A stretch of DNA of 30,711 bases. It comes from Pelomonas sp041914785. Its GTDB lineage: Bacteria > Pseudomonadota > Gammaproteobacteria > Burkholderiales > Burkholderiaceae_C. Both the position numbers and the translations under genes were made by a program. The notes under the pieces were generated by a model. That model had not been told where the DNA came from. It ran no database searches and worked only from the letters and a program-made list of their open reading frames with translations. The DNA lies in the NCBI GenBank assembly GCA_041914785.1, contig JAYSCT010000053.1:1-30711 (forward strand), given 5' to 3'. Every line of letters starts with the position of its first letter. The first letter of the stretch is position 1. Below, piece by piece: positions 23,004 through 30,711 of this stretch.

Positions 23004-23019
23004 CGGCCGCGCCGCCAGG

Positions 23020-23056
23020 GCCGCCGGAGCCGGGAGCGCCGGCGGCTTTTTCTTTG
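23020..23056 (+). terminator. Intrinsic terminator of csbD
   Basis: GCCGCCGG (23020-23027) pairs with CCGGCGGC (23039-23046) across an 11-base loop and is followed by TTTTTCTTT. It lies 16 bp after the CsbD stop and just before the next gene's ribosome binding site. Confidence 0.85.
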
Positions 23057-23074
23057 AACCGAGGAGAGAGTTTC

Positions 23075-23743
23075 ATGAACCACCCCCCCCTTCTGACCCC
23101 ACGCCGCGCCGGCGTCGCCTTGCTGGCCGCGGCCTCGCTGCTCGCTGCGGGCTGCTCGTCCATGAGCGAACGTGAACGCGGCACCGCCCAGGGCGCCGGT
23201 ATCGGCGCCGTGGCCGGCGCCGTCATCGGCACCGCCACCGGCGGCAGCGCGGGCCGCAGCGCAGCCATCGGCGGCGTGGTGGGCGCGGTGGCGGGCAACC
23301 TGTGGTCCAAGCGCATGGAAGACAAGCGCGAGGCGCTGGCGCGCGCCAGCCAGGGCACCGGCGTGGAGGTGGCGCGCACGGACGACAACCGCCTCAAGCT
23401 CAACGTGCCCAGCGACGTGTCGTTCGACACCGGCCGTGCCGACATCAAGCCGCAGATGCGCCCGGTGCTGGACGAGATCGGCCGCAACCTGGACCCCAAC
23501 GTGCGCGTGACCATCGTCGGCCACACCGACAGCACCGGCAGCGACCAGATCAACGACCCGCTGTCGCGCGAACGCGCGCTGGCCGTGCGCGACTACCTGG
23601 GCGCGCGTGGCGTCTCGTCGTCGCGCGTGTCGGTGGCGGGGCGCGGTTCGCATGAGCCGGTGGCCAGCAACGACACCGAGGCCGGCCGCGCGGCGAACCG
23701 CCGCGTGGAGATCTTCCTGTCGGAGCCCGGCAGCGCGGGCTGA
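23075..23743 (+). CDS. OmpA-domain lipoprotein with glycine-zipper segment (YiaD-like)
   Basis: The 222-residue protein has a lipoprotein signal with lipobox LAAGC (Cys27). A glycine-zipper region (about 45-80, GAGIGAVAGAVIGTATGG and a repeat) follows, then a C-terminal OmpA peptidoglycan-binding domain (about 110-218). That domain has VSFDTGRADIKPQM, VTIVGHTDSTGSDQIN, LSRERALAVRDYL and AANRRVEIFL, including the conserved Asp and Arg that hold diaminopimelate. It probably anchors the outer membrane to the cell wall. The ATG at 23075 has GAGGAGAG upstream; a TTG at 23054 is less likely. Its stop is 4 bp from that of the opposite-strand sensor kinase. Confidence 0.92.
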   Translation: MNHPPLLTPRRAGVALLAAASLLAAGCSSMSERERGTAQGAGIGAVAGAVIGTATGGSAGRSAAIGGVVGAVAGNLWSKRMEDKREALARASQGTGVEVARTDDNRLKLNVPSDVSFDTGRADIKPQMRPVLDEIGRNLDPNVRVTIVGHTDSTGSDQINDPLSRERALAVRDYLGARGVSSSRVSVAGRGSHEPVASNDTEAGRAANRRVEIFLSEPGSAG

Positions 23744-23747
23744 CGGC

Positions 23748-25133
23748 TCAGGCCGGGAAGCGCACGCGCACGCACAGGCCCCGCCCGTCGGGGCCTGCGG
23801 CCAATTGCAGCGTGGCGCCGTGGCGTTCGGCGACGGCCTTCACGATGGACAGGCCCAGGCCGCTGCCGCTCTGCGCCAGCGCGTCGGCGCGGAAGAAGCG
23901 GTCGAACACGCGCGTGCGCAGCGCCGGTGCGATGCCGGGGCCCTCGTCCTGAACCTCCAGCAGCGCGCCGCCATCGGGATGGGCCAGCAGCCGCAGCGTC
24001 ACGCTGCCGCCCCGCGGCCCGTACTTGAGCGCGTTGTCGATGAGGTTGTCCAGCAGCGACGTCAGGCCCTGTGCCTCGCCGAGCACGGCGACGTCCTGCG
24101 GCGCGTCCAGCGCCAGTTCGGCCTCGCGCCGCGCGGCCAGGCCGGCGAACGCTGCCAGCCGGTCCTGCGCCAGCGAGCGCAACGACAGCCGCTGCAGGCC
24201 GGCGGGCGAGGGCGGCGCATCGGCCCGCATCAACGCCAGCAACTGCGCGACGACGTGCGAGGCGCGCTCGCCGCTGTGCAGTGTGCCGTCCAGCAGCTGC
24301 CGCTGGGCGGGCTCCGCCGCCAGCGTGGCCGAGGCGCGCAGCGCCTCGACGTTGACGCGCATGGCCGCCAGCGGCGTGCGCAGCTCGTGCGCGGCGTCGG
24401 CGATGAACTCGCGCTCGCGCCGGGCGCTCTCGCGCACGCGGGCCAGCAGCGCGTCCAGGCTGTCCACCAGCGGGCGCAGCTCGCGGTGGCGCGGCCGGAA
24501 CGCCAGCGGCTGCAGGTCCTGCGGGCCGCGCGCGGCGATCTCGGCGGCCAGCCGCCGCCACGGCCGCAGCGCCAGCCGCAGCGACAGCCAGGCCGGCAGC
24601 GCCAGGAAGGGCAGGCTGATGAGCAGCGGCAGCACCAGGAAGCCGTGCGAGCCCAGCGGGATCAGCACGTTGATGGCCTCGCCCGGCTTGGCCAGCGTGA
24701 CGCTGATGCCGGTGTCGGCCGAGGCCAGCGTGCGCGCCCGCCACAGCCTGCCGCCGGCGCTGACCTTCTCGATGTCGCCCGGCGTGCGTGTGGCGATGTC
24801 CTGCGGCAGTCCCGGCGACGCGTACAGCAGCCGCCCGTCGGCGCCGCGCACCAGCAGGTTCAGCCGCAGGTCGGGCTCGCTCTCCAGCCCCTCGGTGATG
24901 CGCTGGAAGCGGTCGATGCGCGCCAGCACGGCGGCCTGTGCATCGGGCCGGTCGGCGAGCTGGTCTGCGGCCGCGAGGATCATCTCGTAGCGCGGGTCCA
25001 GCGCCAGCTCGGACGGGTCGTGCAGCGACTGGTGAATGAAGTACACCAGCATCGCGCACCACATCAGCACCAGCATCAGCAGCTGGGCCAGCAGCAGCCG
25101 CCCGAGCAGCGAGGGGCGCAGCAGCCCGCGCAT
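23748..25133 (-). CDS. Sensor histidine kinase, QseC/TctE-like
   Basis: The 461-residue protein has an N-terminal membrane helix (about 10-30) and a periplasmic loop (about 35-160). A second membrane segment (LVLPLLISLPFLALPAWL) leads to a HAMP region and a HisKA domain with His249 in HELRTPLAAM. The HATPase domain shows DNLIDNALKYG, DEGPGIAP and GSGLGLSIVKAV. It probably phosphorylates the adjacent OmpR-type regulator. Its ATG overlaps the regulator's stop as TGATG, indicating translational coupling; a GTG one codon earlier is the alternative. The layout resembles QseBC, with no evidence for the specific signal. Confidence 0.92.
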   Translation of the reverse strand: MRGLLRPSLLGRLLLAQLLMLVLMWCAMLVYFIHQSLHDPSELALDPRYEMILAAADQLADRPDAQAAVLARIDRFQRITEGLESEPDLRLNLLVRGADGRLLYASPGLPQDIATRTPGDIEKVSAGGRLWRARTLASADTGISVTLAKPGEAINVLIPLGSHGFLVLPLLISLPFLALPAWLSLRLALRPWRRLAAEIAARGPQDLQPLAFRPRHRELRPLVDSLDALLARVRESARREREFIADAAHELRTPLAAMRVNVEALRASATLAAEPAQRQLLDGTLHSGERASHVVAQLLALMRADAPPSPAGLQRLSLRSLAQDRLAAFAGLAARREAELALDAPQDVAVLGEAQGLTSLLDNLIDNALKYGPRGGSVTLRLLAHPDGGALLEVQDEGPGIAPALRTRVFDRFFRADALAQSGSGLGLSIVKAVAERHGATLQLAAGPDGRGLCVRVRFPA

Positions 25134-25813
25134 CACGCGCCGGGCCGACCGCGGTCGGGCATGTCGATGATGTAGCCCACGCCGCGCACGTTGCGCACGA
25201 AGCCGTCGCCGATCTTGCGGCGCAGGTTGGACATGTGCACGTCCAGCACGTTGCTGTCCGCGGCGACGGGGCCCGGCAGCACCTGCTCCTCCAGCACATG
25301 GCGCGTGACGATGCGGCCGGCGCGCTTGAGCAGCGTGGCCAGCAGCTCGTACTCGGTGCGTGACAGCTCCACGGCGCGCCCCTGCACGCTGGCGCGCCGC
25401 GTCGGCTCGTGCAGGCTGAGGCCGCGCACGCTGAGGGTGTCGCCGTCGAAGCCGTAGCTGCGCCGCGCCAGCGCCCGCACGCGCGACAGCAGCTCGGCCA
25501 GCTCGAAGGGCTTGACGAGGTAGTCGTCGGCGCCGCCGTCCAGCCCGCGCAGCCGGTCCTCCAGCGCGTCGCGCGCGGTCAGGATCAGCACCGGCAGCGT
25601 CTGGCGCTCGCGGCGCAGCGCCTGCAGCAGCGACAGGCCATCGCCGTCGGGCAGGTTCAGGTCCAGCAGCACCAGGTCGCAGCGGCCCTGCGCCAGCACG
25701 TCGTGCGCGTCCGCCAGGCGGCGCACCCAGACGACGTCCAGCTGCTGGCCGGCCAGCGCCAGGCGCACGCCGTTGCCCAGGTCCAGGTCATCCTCGACGA
25801 GCAGGATCTTCAT
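25133..25813 (-). CDS. OmpR/PhoB-family response regulator, QseB-like
   Basis: The 226-residue protein has a receiver domain (MKILLVEDD; phospho-acceptor Asp51 in LVLLDLNLPDGDG; lysine in DDYLVKPF). The C-terminal winged-helix domain (about 125-222) includes LSRTEYELLATLLKRAGRIV, SNVLDVHMSNLRRKIG and VRGVGYII. It is the partner of the overlapping kinase gene. The start at 25813 is set by the canonical MKILLVEDD; a longer frame adds 22 unconserved residues. No clear promoter is visible in the 100-bp gap upstream. Confidence 0.94.
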   Translation of the reverse strand: MKILLVEDDLDLGNGVRLALAGQQLDVVWVRRLADAHDVLAQGRCDLVLLDLNLPDGDGLSLLQALRRERQTLPVLILTARDALEDRLRGLDGGADDYLVKPFELAELLSRVRALARRSYGFDGDTLSVRGLSLHEPTRRASVQGRAVELSRTEYELLATLLKRAGRIVTRHVLEEQVLPGPVAADSNVLDVHMSNLRRKIGDGFVRNVRGVGYIIDMPDRGRPGA

Positions 25814-25915
25814 GCCGGTACCCCGCCGGCGGGTGAGAGCAAAGCCATGGACGCACAGGTCAGCCGCAACGGCCCGCACTGTGCCCGTGCCGGCTTCAGG
25901 ATGACTAAAGAAGCG

Positions 25916-27151
25916 TCAGTCCAGCGCCGCCGTCGCTGCCAGCGCGCGCAGCGCCGCGCGGTCGGGGAAGCGCCGCACGCGCCAGCGTGGCGGCTCGTGG
26001 TCGGTGCGTTCCATCAGGTGGCCGAACTGGGCCTGGACGGTGCCCCAGGCCAGCCGCGTGTGCCAGTTGTCCTCGCCGTCGCGGTACAGCAGGACGACGC
26101 TGTCGGATTGCGGCAGCAGCGTGTCGACGTCCTCGCTCCACACCGAGTAACTGGTCAGCGGGCCGTCGCCCTTGCGCATCAGCGTGCAGCTGGCGACGAA
26201 GATGTCCACGTTCTGCGCCTCGTGCTGGTCCTGCAGCACCTGGCGCTGGCCTTCGTAGTCCTCGGCGCGGCTGCGCACCCGCATCAGCGCCTGCAGCGCG
26301 GCCGCGTCGCCGGCGGGCTCGAAGGGCGTCCACAGCGTGCCGTTCAGCCGCAACAGCTCGAACGACACCCAGCGGCCTTGCCGCTCCAGCGCGTCGTGGG
26401 CGGCCTGCACCAGCTGCCGCACGGCCGCCTCGTGGCTGGCGGAGGCCACCAGCAGCGCGTTGCGGAACGGCACCATCGCGACCGGGTCCCGGATGCCGAG
26501 CCGGTACACCAGGTCGGGCAGCAGCAGCCGCGAACTCTCGTAGCTGTCGCCCCATTCGCCGCTCCACACGCCGGGCGACACCTCGCGCCATCCGCCGTGC
26601 TCCGGCAGGCTGCGCAGGTTGTCCAGTGCGTCCTGCAGCGCCTGCTCCCAGCTGACGCCCCACTCCTGCAGCGTGCGCTCCTGCACATAGGCCATGGCAT
26701 GCGGCTGGTCGATGACCAGCGCAATGACGACATCCGCCGCCAGTGGCCGGCAGGCCGCCTGCGAGCCGGGCGGCGCGTCGGACAGCATTGCCGTCTGGCG
26801 CGCGATGCCCATGCCGCCGCTGGCGCGCACCACCGGCATCAACTGCGGCCGTGCCTGCTCGTAGTTCGTGGGCAGCGCGTGCGACACGATCACGCTGGAC
26901 AGGAACCGGTCCAGCAGCGCCGCCCGTTGGCGGCGTGGCGCCTGCGCGTACTCGCGGTACAGGTTGCTGAGCGACAGCGTGTGCAGGCCGCCATCGCGGC
27001 GGACCTTTATCTCCATGCGCTCGGGCGCGGGCTGGATGTCGGTGCAGCCATGGCCCGTGAGCCAGCGGGTGGCGTCGCGGATGAGGCGTTCGAGGGTGGG
27101 GCGGCCGAGAAGGCGGTCCAGCAGGCGGTCGAGCAGTGGCATGCGCGCCAT
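25916..27151 (-). CDS. DUF1444-like (YtpQ/UPF0354) family protein
   Basis: The protein is about 411 residues long from ATG 27151 (or 408 from 27142). It starts MARMPLLDRLLDRLLGRPTL and contains the pattern of DUF1444 proteins: an LSLSNLYREYAQAPRRQR segment near residue 60, a central LAADVVIALVIDQPHAMAYV, and LVYRLGIRDPVAMVPFRNALLVA. There is no signal peptide or membrane segment. The function of the family is unknown. Longer frames to 27337 run through the tRNA and terminator and are artefacts. It is on the same strand as the tRNA but separated by its terminator. Family assignment is moderate. Confidence 0.65.
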   Translation of the reverse strand: MARMPLLDRLLDRLLGRPTLERLIRDATRWLTGHGCTDIQPAPERMEIKVRRDGGLHTLSLSNLYREYAQAPRRQRAALLDRFLSSVIVSHALPTNYEQARPQLMPVVRASGGMGIARQTAMLSDAPPGSQAACRPLAADVVIALVIDQPHAMAYVQERTLQEWGVSWEQALQDALDNLRSLPEHGGWREVSPGVWSGEWGDSYESSRLLLPDLVYRLGIRDPVAMVPFRNALLVASASHEAAVRQLVQAAHDALERQGRWVSFELLRLNGTLWTPFEPAGDAAALQALMRVRSRAEDYEGQRQVLQDQHEAQNVDIFVASCTLMRKGDGPLTSYSVWSEDVDTLLPQSDSVVLLYRDGEDNWHTRLAWGTVQAQFGHLMERTDHEPPRWRVRRFPDRAALRALAATAALD

Positions 27152-27222
27152 TGTGTCGGCGCGCCCCGCGCCCGACTGTCGCTGCGATCCGGGACGGTCC
27201 TGCGGGAGGCCTCCCAAAGACA

Positions 27223-27250
27223 AAGGGCCCGATCTTTCGATCGGGCCCTT
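27223..27250 (-). terminator. Intrinsic terminator of the tRNA-Thr transcript
   Basis: AAGGGCCCGATC (27223-27234) pairs perfectly with GATCGGGCCCTT (27239-27250) over a 4-base loop. On the minus strand it is followed by TTTGTCTTT. It lies 8 bp beyond the tRNA 3' end. Confidence 0.88.
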
Positions 27251-27258
27251 CAGGGTGT

Positions 27259-27334
27259 TGGTGCCGGCAAGAGGAGTCGAACCCCCGACCTTCGCATTAC
27301 GAATGCGCTGCTCTACCAACTGAGCTATGCCGGC
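27259..27334 (-). tRNA. tRNA-Thr (anticodon CGU)
   Basis: On the minus strand the 76-base sequence starts GCCGGCATAGCTCAGTTGG and ends TGCCGGCACCA, with the CCA encoded. The acceptor stem is a perfect GCCGGCA/TGCCGGC. The D-arm (AGCTCAGTTGGTAGAGC) and T-arm (GGGGGTTCGACTCC) are standard. The anticodon loop TTCGTAA carries CGT, reading the threonine codon ACG. Confidence 0.97.
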
Positions 27335-27373
27335 CATGACTCAAAAGCGCTTCGCTAGTGCGTCAAGCCCGCC

Positions 27374-27401
27374 ATTATAGCGGGAAATTTCAGCTTGTCT
27401 C
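27374..27401 (-). promoter_or_regulatory. Promoter of tRNA-Thr
   Basis: On the minus strand a perfect TATAAT (27374-27379) is preceded 16 bp upstream by GAGACA (27396-27401). The expected start is near 27367, about 33 bases before the mature tRNA. The -35 overlaps the end of the fbp coding region. CCCGC-N8-GCGGG around the -10 could also act as a weak hairpin for the fbp transcript. Confidence 0.65.
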
Positions 27402-28400
27402 GCGATGGTAGGCGGCGATGCGTTCGACCTCGTTTTTCGACCCCAGCGCCACGGCCACGCGCTCGTGCAGCTTGGTGGGGTTGAGGTCCATGATGCGCTC
27501 GGTGCCGTTGACGGCCGCGCCGCCCGCCTGCTCGATGAGGAAGGCCATCGGGTTGGCCTCGTACATCAGGCGCAGCTTGCCGGGCTTGTCGGGTTCGCGC
27601 TGGTCCCAGGGGTACAGGAACACGCCGCCGCGGGTCAGGATGCGGTGCACGTCGGCCACCATGCTGGCCACCCAGCGCATGTTGAAGTCCTTGCCGCGGG
27701 GGCCGGTGGCGCCGGCCAGGCATTCGTCGATGTAGCGCGTCACCGGCGGCGCCCAGTGGCGCATGTTGGACATGTTGATCGCGAACTCCTTGGTGTCGTC
27801 CGGGATCCTGACCTGGTCCTGCGTCAGCACCCACGAGCCGGTCTCGCGGTCCAGCGTGAACATCGCGACGCCGTCGCCCACGGTCAGCACCAGCATGCTC
27901 TGCGGGCCGTAGACGCAGTAGCCGGCCGCGGCCTGCTGCTTGCCCGGCTGCAGGAAGTCTTCTTCCGACACGCCGCGCGAATGCCCCACTTTGCGCAGCA
28001 CGCTGAAGATGGTGCCGATGGAGACGTTGACGTCGATGTTGCTGGAACCGTCCAGGGGATCGAACAGCAGCAGGTATTCGCCCTGCGGGTAGCGGTTGGG
28101 CACGACGTAGATGCTGTCCATCTCCTCGCTGGCCATGGCCGCGAGGTGGCCGCCCCATTCGTTGGCCTCGATCAGCACCTCGTTGGCAATGATGTCGAGC
28201 TTCTTCTGGACTTCGCCCTGCACGTTCTCGCTGCCGGCGCTGCCCAGCACGCCGCCCAGGGCGCCCTTGTTGACGGCGATGGCGATGCGCTTGCAGGCGC
28301 GCGCCACCACCTCGATCAGCAGCCGCAGCTCCTGCGGGATGTGGCCGTGCTCGCGCTGTTGCTCGATGAGGTATTGGGTGAGGCTGGTTTGTCGAGTCAT
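27390..28400 (-). CDS. fbp: Fructose-1,6-bisphosphatase class I
   Basis: The 336-residue protein hydrolyses fructose 1,6-bisphosphate to fructose 6-phosphate in gluconeogenesis. Class I landmarks are visible: ASEEMDSIYVVPN with metal-binding acidic residues, LLLFDPLDGSSNIDVNVSIG (the LDGSSN metal/phosphate site), YGPQSMLVLTVGDGV, and the C-terminal GGVFLYPWDQREPDKPGKLRLMYEANPMAFLIEQAGG. The length is normal. The ATG at 28400 gives the family's standard start; longer frames run into pepN. It lies 8 bp downstream of the pepN stop on the same strand, so it is probably co-transcribed. Confidence 0.96.
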   Translation of the reverse strand: MTRQTSLTQYLIEQQREHGHIPQELRLLIEVVARACKRIAIAVNKGALGGVLGSAGSENVQGEVQKKLDIIANEVLIEANEWGGHLAAMASEEMDSIYVVPNRYPQGEYLLLFDPLDGSSNIDVNVSIGTIFSVLRKVGHSRGVSEEDFLQPGKQQAAAGYCVYGPQSMLVLTVGDGVAMFTLDRETGSWVLTQDQVRIPDDTKEFAINMSNMRHWAPPVTRYIDECLAGATGPRGKDFNMRWVASMVADVHRILTRGGVFLYPWDQREPDKPGKLRLMYEANPMAFLIEQAGGAAVNGTERIMDLNPTKLHERVAVALGSKNEVERIAAYHRETS

Positions 28401-28408
28401 GGGGAAGC

Positions 28409-30711
28409 TCAGTTTCCGGAAGCGAGGGCGCGCTCGACGATCTCGCGGACGTCGGTGGACAGGTCGGGCTTGGCGGCCACGCGGGCCACGGCCTCGCGCG
28501 CGGCGCTGCGGTAGGGCTCGGCCAGCTGGGCCCAGCGGTCCATCGCGCGGGCGACGCGGCTGGCCAGCTGCGGGTTGATGGCGTCGATGGCCAGCACCTG
28601 CTCCGCCCAGAACACATAGCCCGCCGCGTCGGCGCGGTGGAAGGCGGCCGGGTTGAACATGCACAGGCTGGCGAGCAGGCTGCGCGCGCGGTTGGGGTTC
28701 TTCAGCGTGAAGTCGGCGTGCTTGGTCAGCGCCTTGGCGCGGGCGAACACGCGACCTTCGCTCTCCGGCGCGCGGACCTGCAGCGCGAACCACTTGTCGA
28801 TGACCAGCGCGTCGTCCTTGAAGAGCGCGTGGAAGCGTTCCAGCGCCGGCGTGGCCAGCTCGGCGTGAGCGTTGACCAGCGCGGCCAGCGCGCCGAGGCG
28901 GTCCGTCATGTTGGACGCGTCCTTGAAGCGCTGGTAGGCCTTGCCCGGCCAGACCGTGTCGCCGGTGGCCTGGGCGTCCAGCACCAGCATGGACAGCGCC
29001 AGGTTGGCCAGCGCGCGCCTGCCGCTGCAGACCGGGTCGGGCGTGTAGCCGCCGCTGACCTGGTTGGCCTCGAAGGCGGCGACCCAGTCGTCGCGCAGCG
29101 CGCTGGCGAGCTGGCGCTGCGCGGCCATCACGGCGGCGTGGATGGCCTGCGGGTCCACCACGTCGAGCTGCTCGGCGATGTAGCTCTCGCCCGGCAGCGT
29201 CAGGGCCAGTTCCTTGAAGGCGGCGTCCAGCTCGGGGTGGTTCAGCACGCCGCGCATCGCCTCGATGAAGGCGTTGCTCAGCACCAGCGGCTGGCCGGCG
29301 CGCAGCGCGGCGAGGATGCGGTTCAGCGCCAGGCGCTGGCCGGCCTCCCAGCGGTTGAAGGCGTCGCTGTCGTGGCGCATCAGCACCAGCAGCGCGGCGT
29401 CGCTCAGGCCGTCATCCAGCACCACCGGCGCGGAGAAGCCGCGCAGCAGCGAGGGCACCGGCTCGGTGTCGATGTTCTCGAACGTGAACGTCTGTTCGGC
29501 CTGGTCCAGCACCAGCACGGTCTCGGTGGCGCCGGCGGCGTCCAGTGCGAGCGCCGCGCCGTGGCGGTCCAGCAGGCCCATGACGACCGGGATGACCTGC
29601 GGCTGCTTGTCCGCCTGGCCCGGCGTGGCCGGCGTGTGCTGTGTCAGACGCAGCGTGTAGGTGCGGGCCGCGGCGTCGTGCTCGCCGTGGGCGGTCACGC
29701 GCGGCGTGCCGGCCTGCGCATACCAGCGCTTGAACGCGTCCAGTCGCGTGGCCAGCGGCGAACCGGGGTTGGCGTCGGCGATGGCCTGGGCGAAGTCGTC
29801 GCAGGTCACGGCCTGGCCGTCGTGGCGCTCGAAGTACAGCTTCATGCCGGCCTCGAAGCCCTTGCGGCCGACCAGCGTCTGGTACATGCGGACGACTTCC
29901 GAGCCCTTCTCGTAGACGGTCGGGGTGTAGAAGTTGTTGATCTCGACGTAGGAGTCCGGGCGCACCGGGTGGGCCATGGCGCCGGAGTCCTCGGGGAATT
30001 GCACGGCGCGCAGCTGGCGCACGTCCTGGATGCGGCAGACGGCGCGGGCGCTCGGCGCGGCGGCCATGTCCATGCTGAATTCCTGGTCGCGGAAGACGGT
30101 CAGGCCTTCCTTCAGCGACAGCTGGAACCAGTCGCGGCAGGTGACGCGGTTGCCGGTCCAGTTGTGGAAGTACTCGTGCGCGACGATGGACTCGATGCGC
30201 GCGAAGTCGGCGTCCGTCGCGGTGGCGGGCGAGGCGAGCAGGGCGGCCGTGTTGAAGATGTTCAGGCCCTTGTTCTCCATCGCGCCCATGTTGAAGTCGG
30301 ACACGCCGACCACCATGAAGCGCTCCAGGTCCAGCGGCAGGCCGAAGCGGGCCTCGTCCCAGACCATGGAGGCGATCAGCGAGTTCATCGCGTGCTCGGT
30401 CTTCTCCAGGTCGCCGCGGCGCACGAACACCTGCAGCAGGTGATCCTTGCCGGCGCGGGTGCGCACGCGCTGCTCGCGCGCGACGAGGTCGCCGGCGACG
30501 ACGGCGAACAGGTAGCTGGGCTTGGGGAAGGGGTCGTGCCAGACGGCGAAGTGGCGGCCGTTCTCCAGCGTGCCGCTGCCCGTCAGGTTGCCGTTGGACA
30601 GCAGCACCGGGTACTTCGTCGCGTCGGCGCGCAGCGTGACCGTGTAGACGGCCATCACGTCCGGGCGGTCCAGGAAGTAGGTGATGCGGCGGAAGCCCTC
30701 GGCCTCGCACT
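28409..30711 (-). CDS. pepN: Aminopeptidase N (M1 family), 5' end outside the window
   Basis: The frame runs to the right edge, reading CEAEGFRRITYFLDRPDV at its visible start, so the gene is truncated by the window rather than broken. About 767 residues are present; relatives of roughly 870-890 residues suggest about 110 are missing at the N-terminus. Visible M1 features are the GAMEN motif (NMGAMENKGLN) and the zinc site HEYFHNW with the later glutamate in LKEGLTVFRDQEFS, followed by the long helical C-terminal domain of the E. coli PepN type. The cytoplasmic enzyme removes N-terminal residues from peptides. An apparent start at 30658 is internal. fbp follows 8 bp after the stop. Confidence 0.95.
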   Translation of the reverse strand, partial: CEAEGFRRITYFLDRPDVMAVYTVTLRADATKYPVLLSNGNLTGSGTLENGRHFAVWHDPFPKPSYLFAVVAGDLVAREQRVRTRAGKDHLLQVFVRRGDLEKTEHAMNSLIASMVWDEARFGLPLDLERFMVVGVSDFNMGAMENKGLNIFNTAALLASPATATDADFARIESIVAHEYFHNWTGNRVTCRDWFQLSLKEGLTVFRDQEFSMDMAAAPSARAVCRIQDVRQLRAVQFPEDSGAMAHPVRPDSYVEINNFYTPTVYEKGSEVVRMYQTLVGRKGFEAGMKLYFERHDGQAVTCDDFAQAIADANPGSPLATRLDAFKRWYAQAGTPRVTAHGEHDAAARTYTLRLTQHTPATPGQADKQPQVIPVVMGLLDRHGAALALDAAGATETVLVLDQAEQTFTFENIDTEPVPSLLRGFSAPVVLDDGLSDAALLVLMRHDSDAFNRWEAGQRLALNRILAALRAGQPLVLSNAFIEAMRGVLNHPELDAAFKELALTLPGESYIAEQLDVVDPQAIHAAVMAAQRQLASALRDDWVAAFEANQVSGGYTPDPVCSGRRALANLALSMLVLDAQATGDTVWPGKAYQRFKDASNMTDRLGALAALVNAHAELATPALERFHALFKDDALVIDKWFALQVRAPESEGRVFARAKALTKHADFTLKNPNRARSLLASLCMFNPAAFHRADAAGYVFWAEQVLAIDAINPQLASRVARAMDRWAQLAEPYRSAAREAVARVAAKPDLSTDVREIVERALASGN

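Noticed and set aside
27152..27337. Extended start of the DUF1444-like gene through the tRNA
   Set aside because: The extension translates tRNA-Thr and its terminator, so it is an artefact.
28401..28793. Extended start of fbp upstream of 28400
   Set aside because: It overlaps the well-conserved C-terminal coding region of pepN in another frame; the FBPase family start is at 28400.

Overview
The window is high-GC DNA, densely packed with genes on both strands. Gene content and architecture suggest a betaproteobacterium of the order Burkholderiales, perhaps a Roseateles/Mitsuaria/Rubrivivax-like genus. That placement is inference from gene families and protein style; no rRNA gene is present to confirm it.

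Region 1 (about 0.3-7.3 kb) looks like a sugar-acid or plant-polysaccharide uptake and use locus. It holds a GntR/FCD regulator, a fumarylacetoacetate-hydrolase-fold dehydratase of the XylX/KdaD type, a large TonB-dependent receptor and a secreted SGNH/GDSL esterase-like lipoprotein. Two operator classes tie it together. A palindrome CTAAT-N2-ATYAG lies upstream of the GntR gene and between the dehydratase and receptor genes. A LacI-type 14-mer resembling the xyl-box (TGGTAGCGCTAACA) overlaps the core promoters of the dehydratase, receptor and esterase.

Region 2 (about 7.4-22.6 kb) is the most interesting part. It carries an isolated rpoN (sigma-54) gene, a sigma-54-dependent activator (receiver-AAA+-Fis), a hybrid sensor kinase and a single-domain receiver. 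Around them are envelope or stress proteins: a PLD-family lipoprotein, a PA2169-type four-helix protein, a BON-domain lipoprotein with an AI-2E-type permease, a sorbosone-dehydrogenase-like propeller lipoprotein and unknown proteins. Nine sites matching GGCAYG-N4-TTGC with exact -24/-12 spacing (two of them with one deviation) lie just upstream of nine of these genes, including rpoN itself. I infer a self-contained, autoregulated sigma-54 regulon with its own sigma factor. A type IB topoisomerase and a zinc-ribbon metallopeptidase sit inside the block, next to a 165-bp near-perfect palindromic element.

Region 3 (about 22.7-25.8 kb) holds a CsbD-family stress protein, a glycine-zipper/OmpA-domain lipoprotein and an OmpR/QseC-type two-component system.

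Region 4 (about 25.9-30.7 kb) is core-like: a DUF1444-like protein, tRNA-Thr(CGU) with its own promoter and terminator, fructose-1,6-bisphosphatase and aminopeptidase N. The last gene runs off the right edge.
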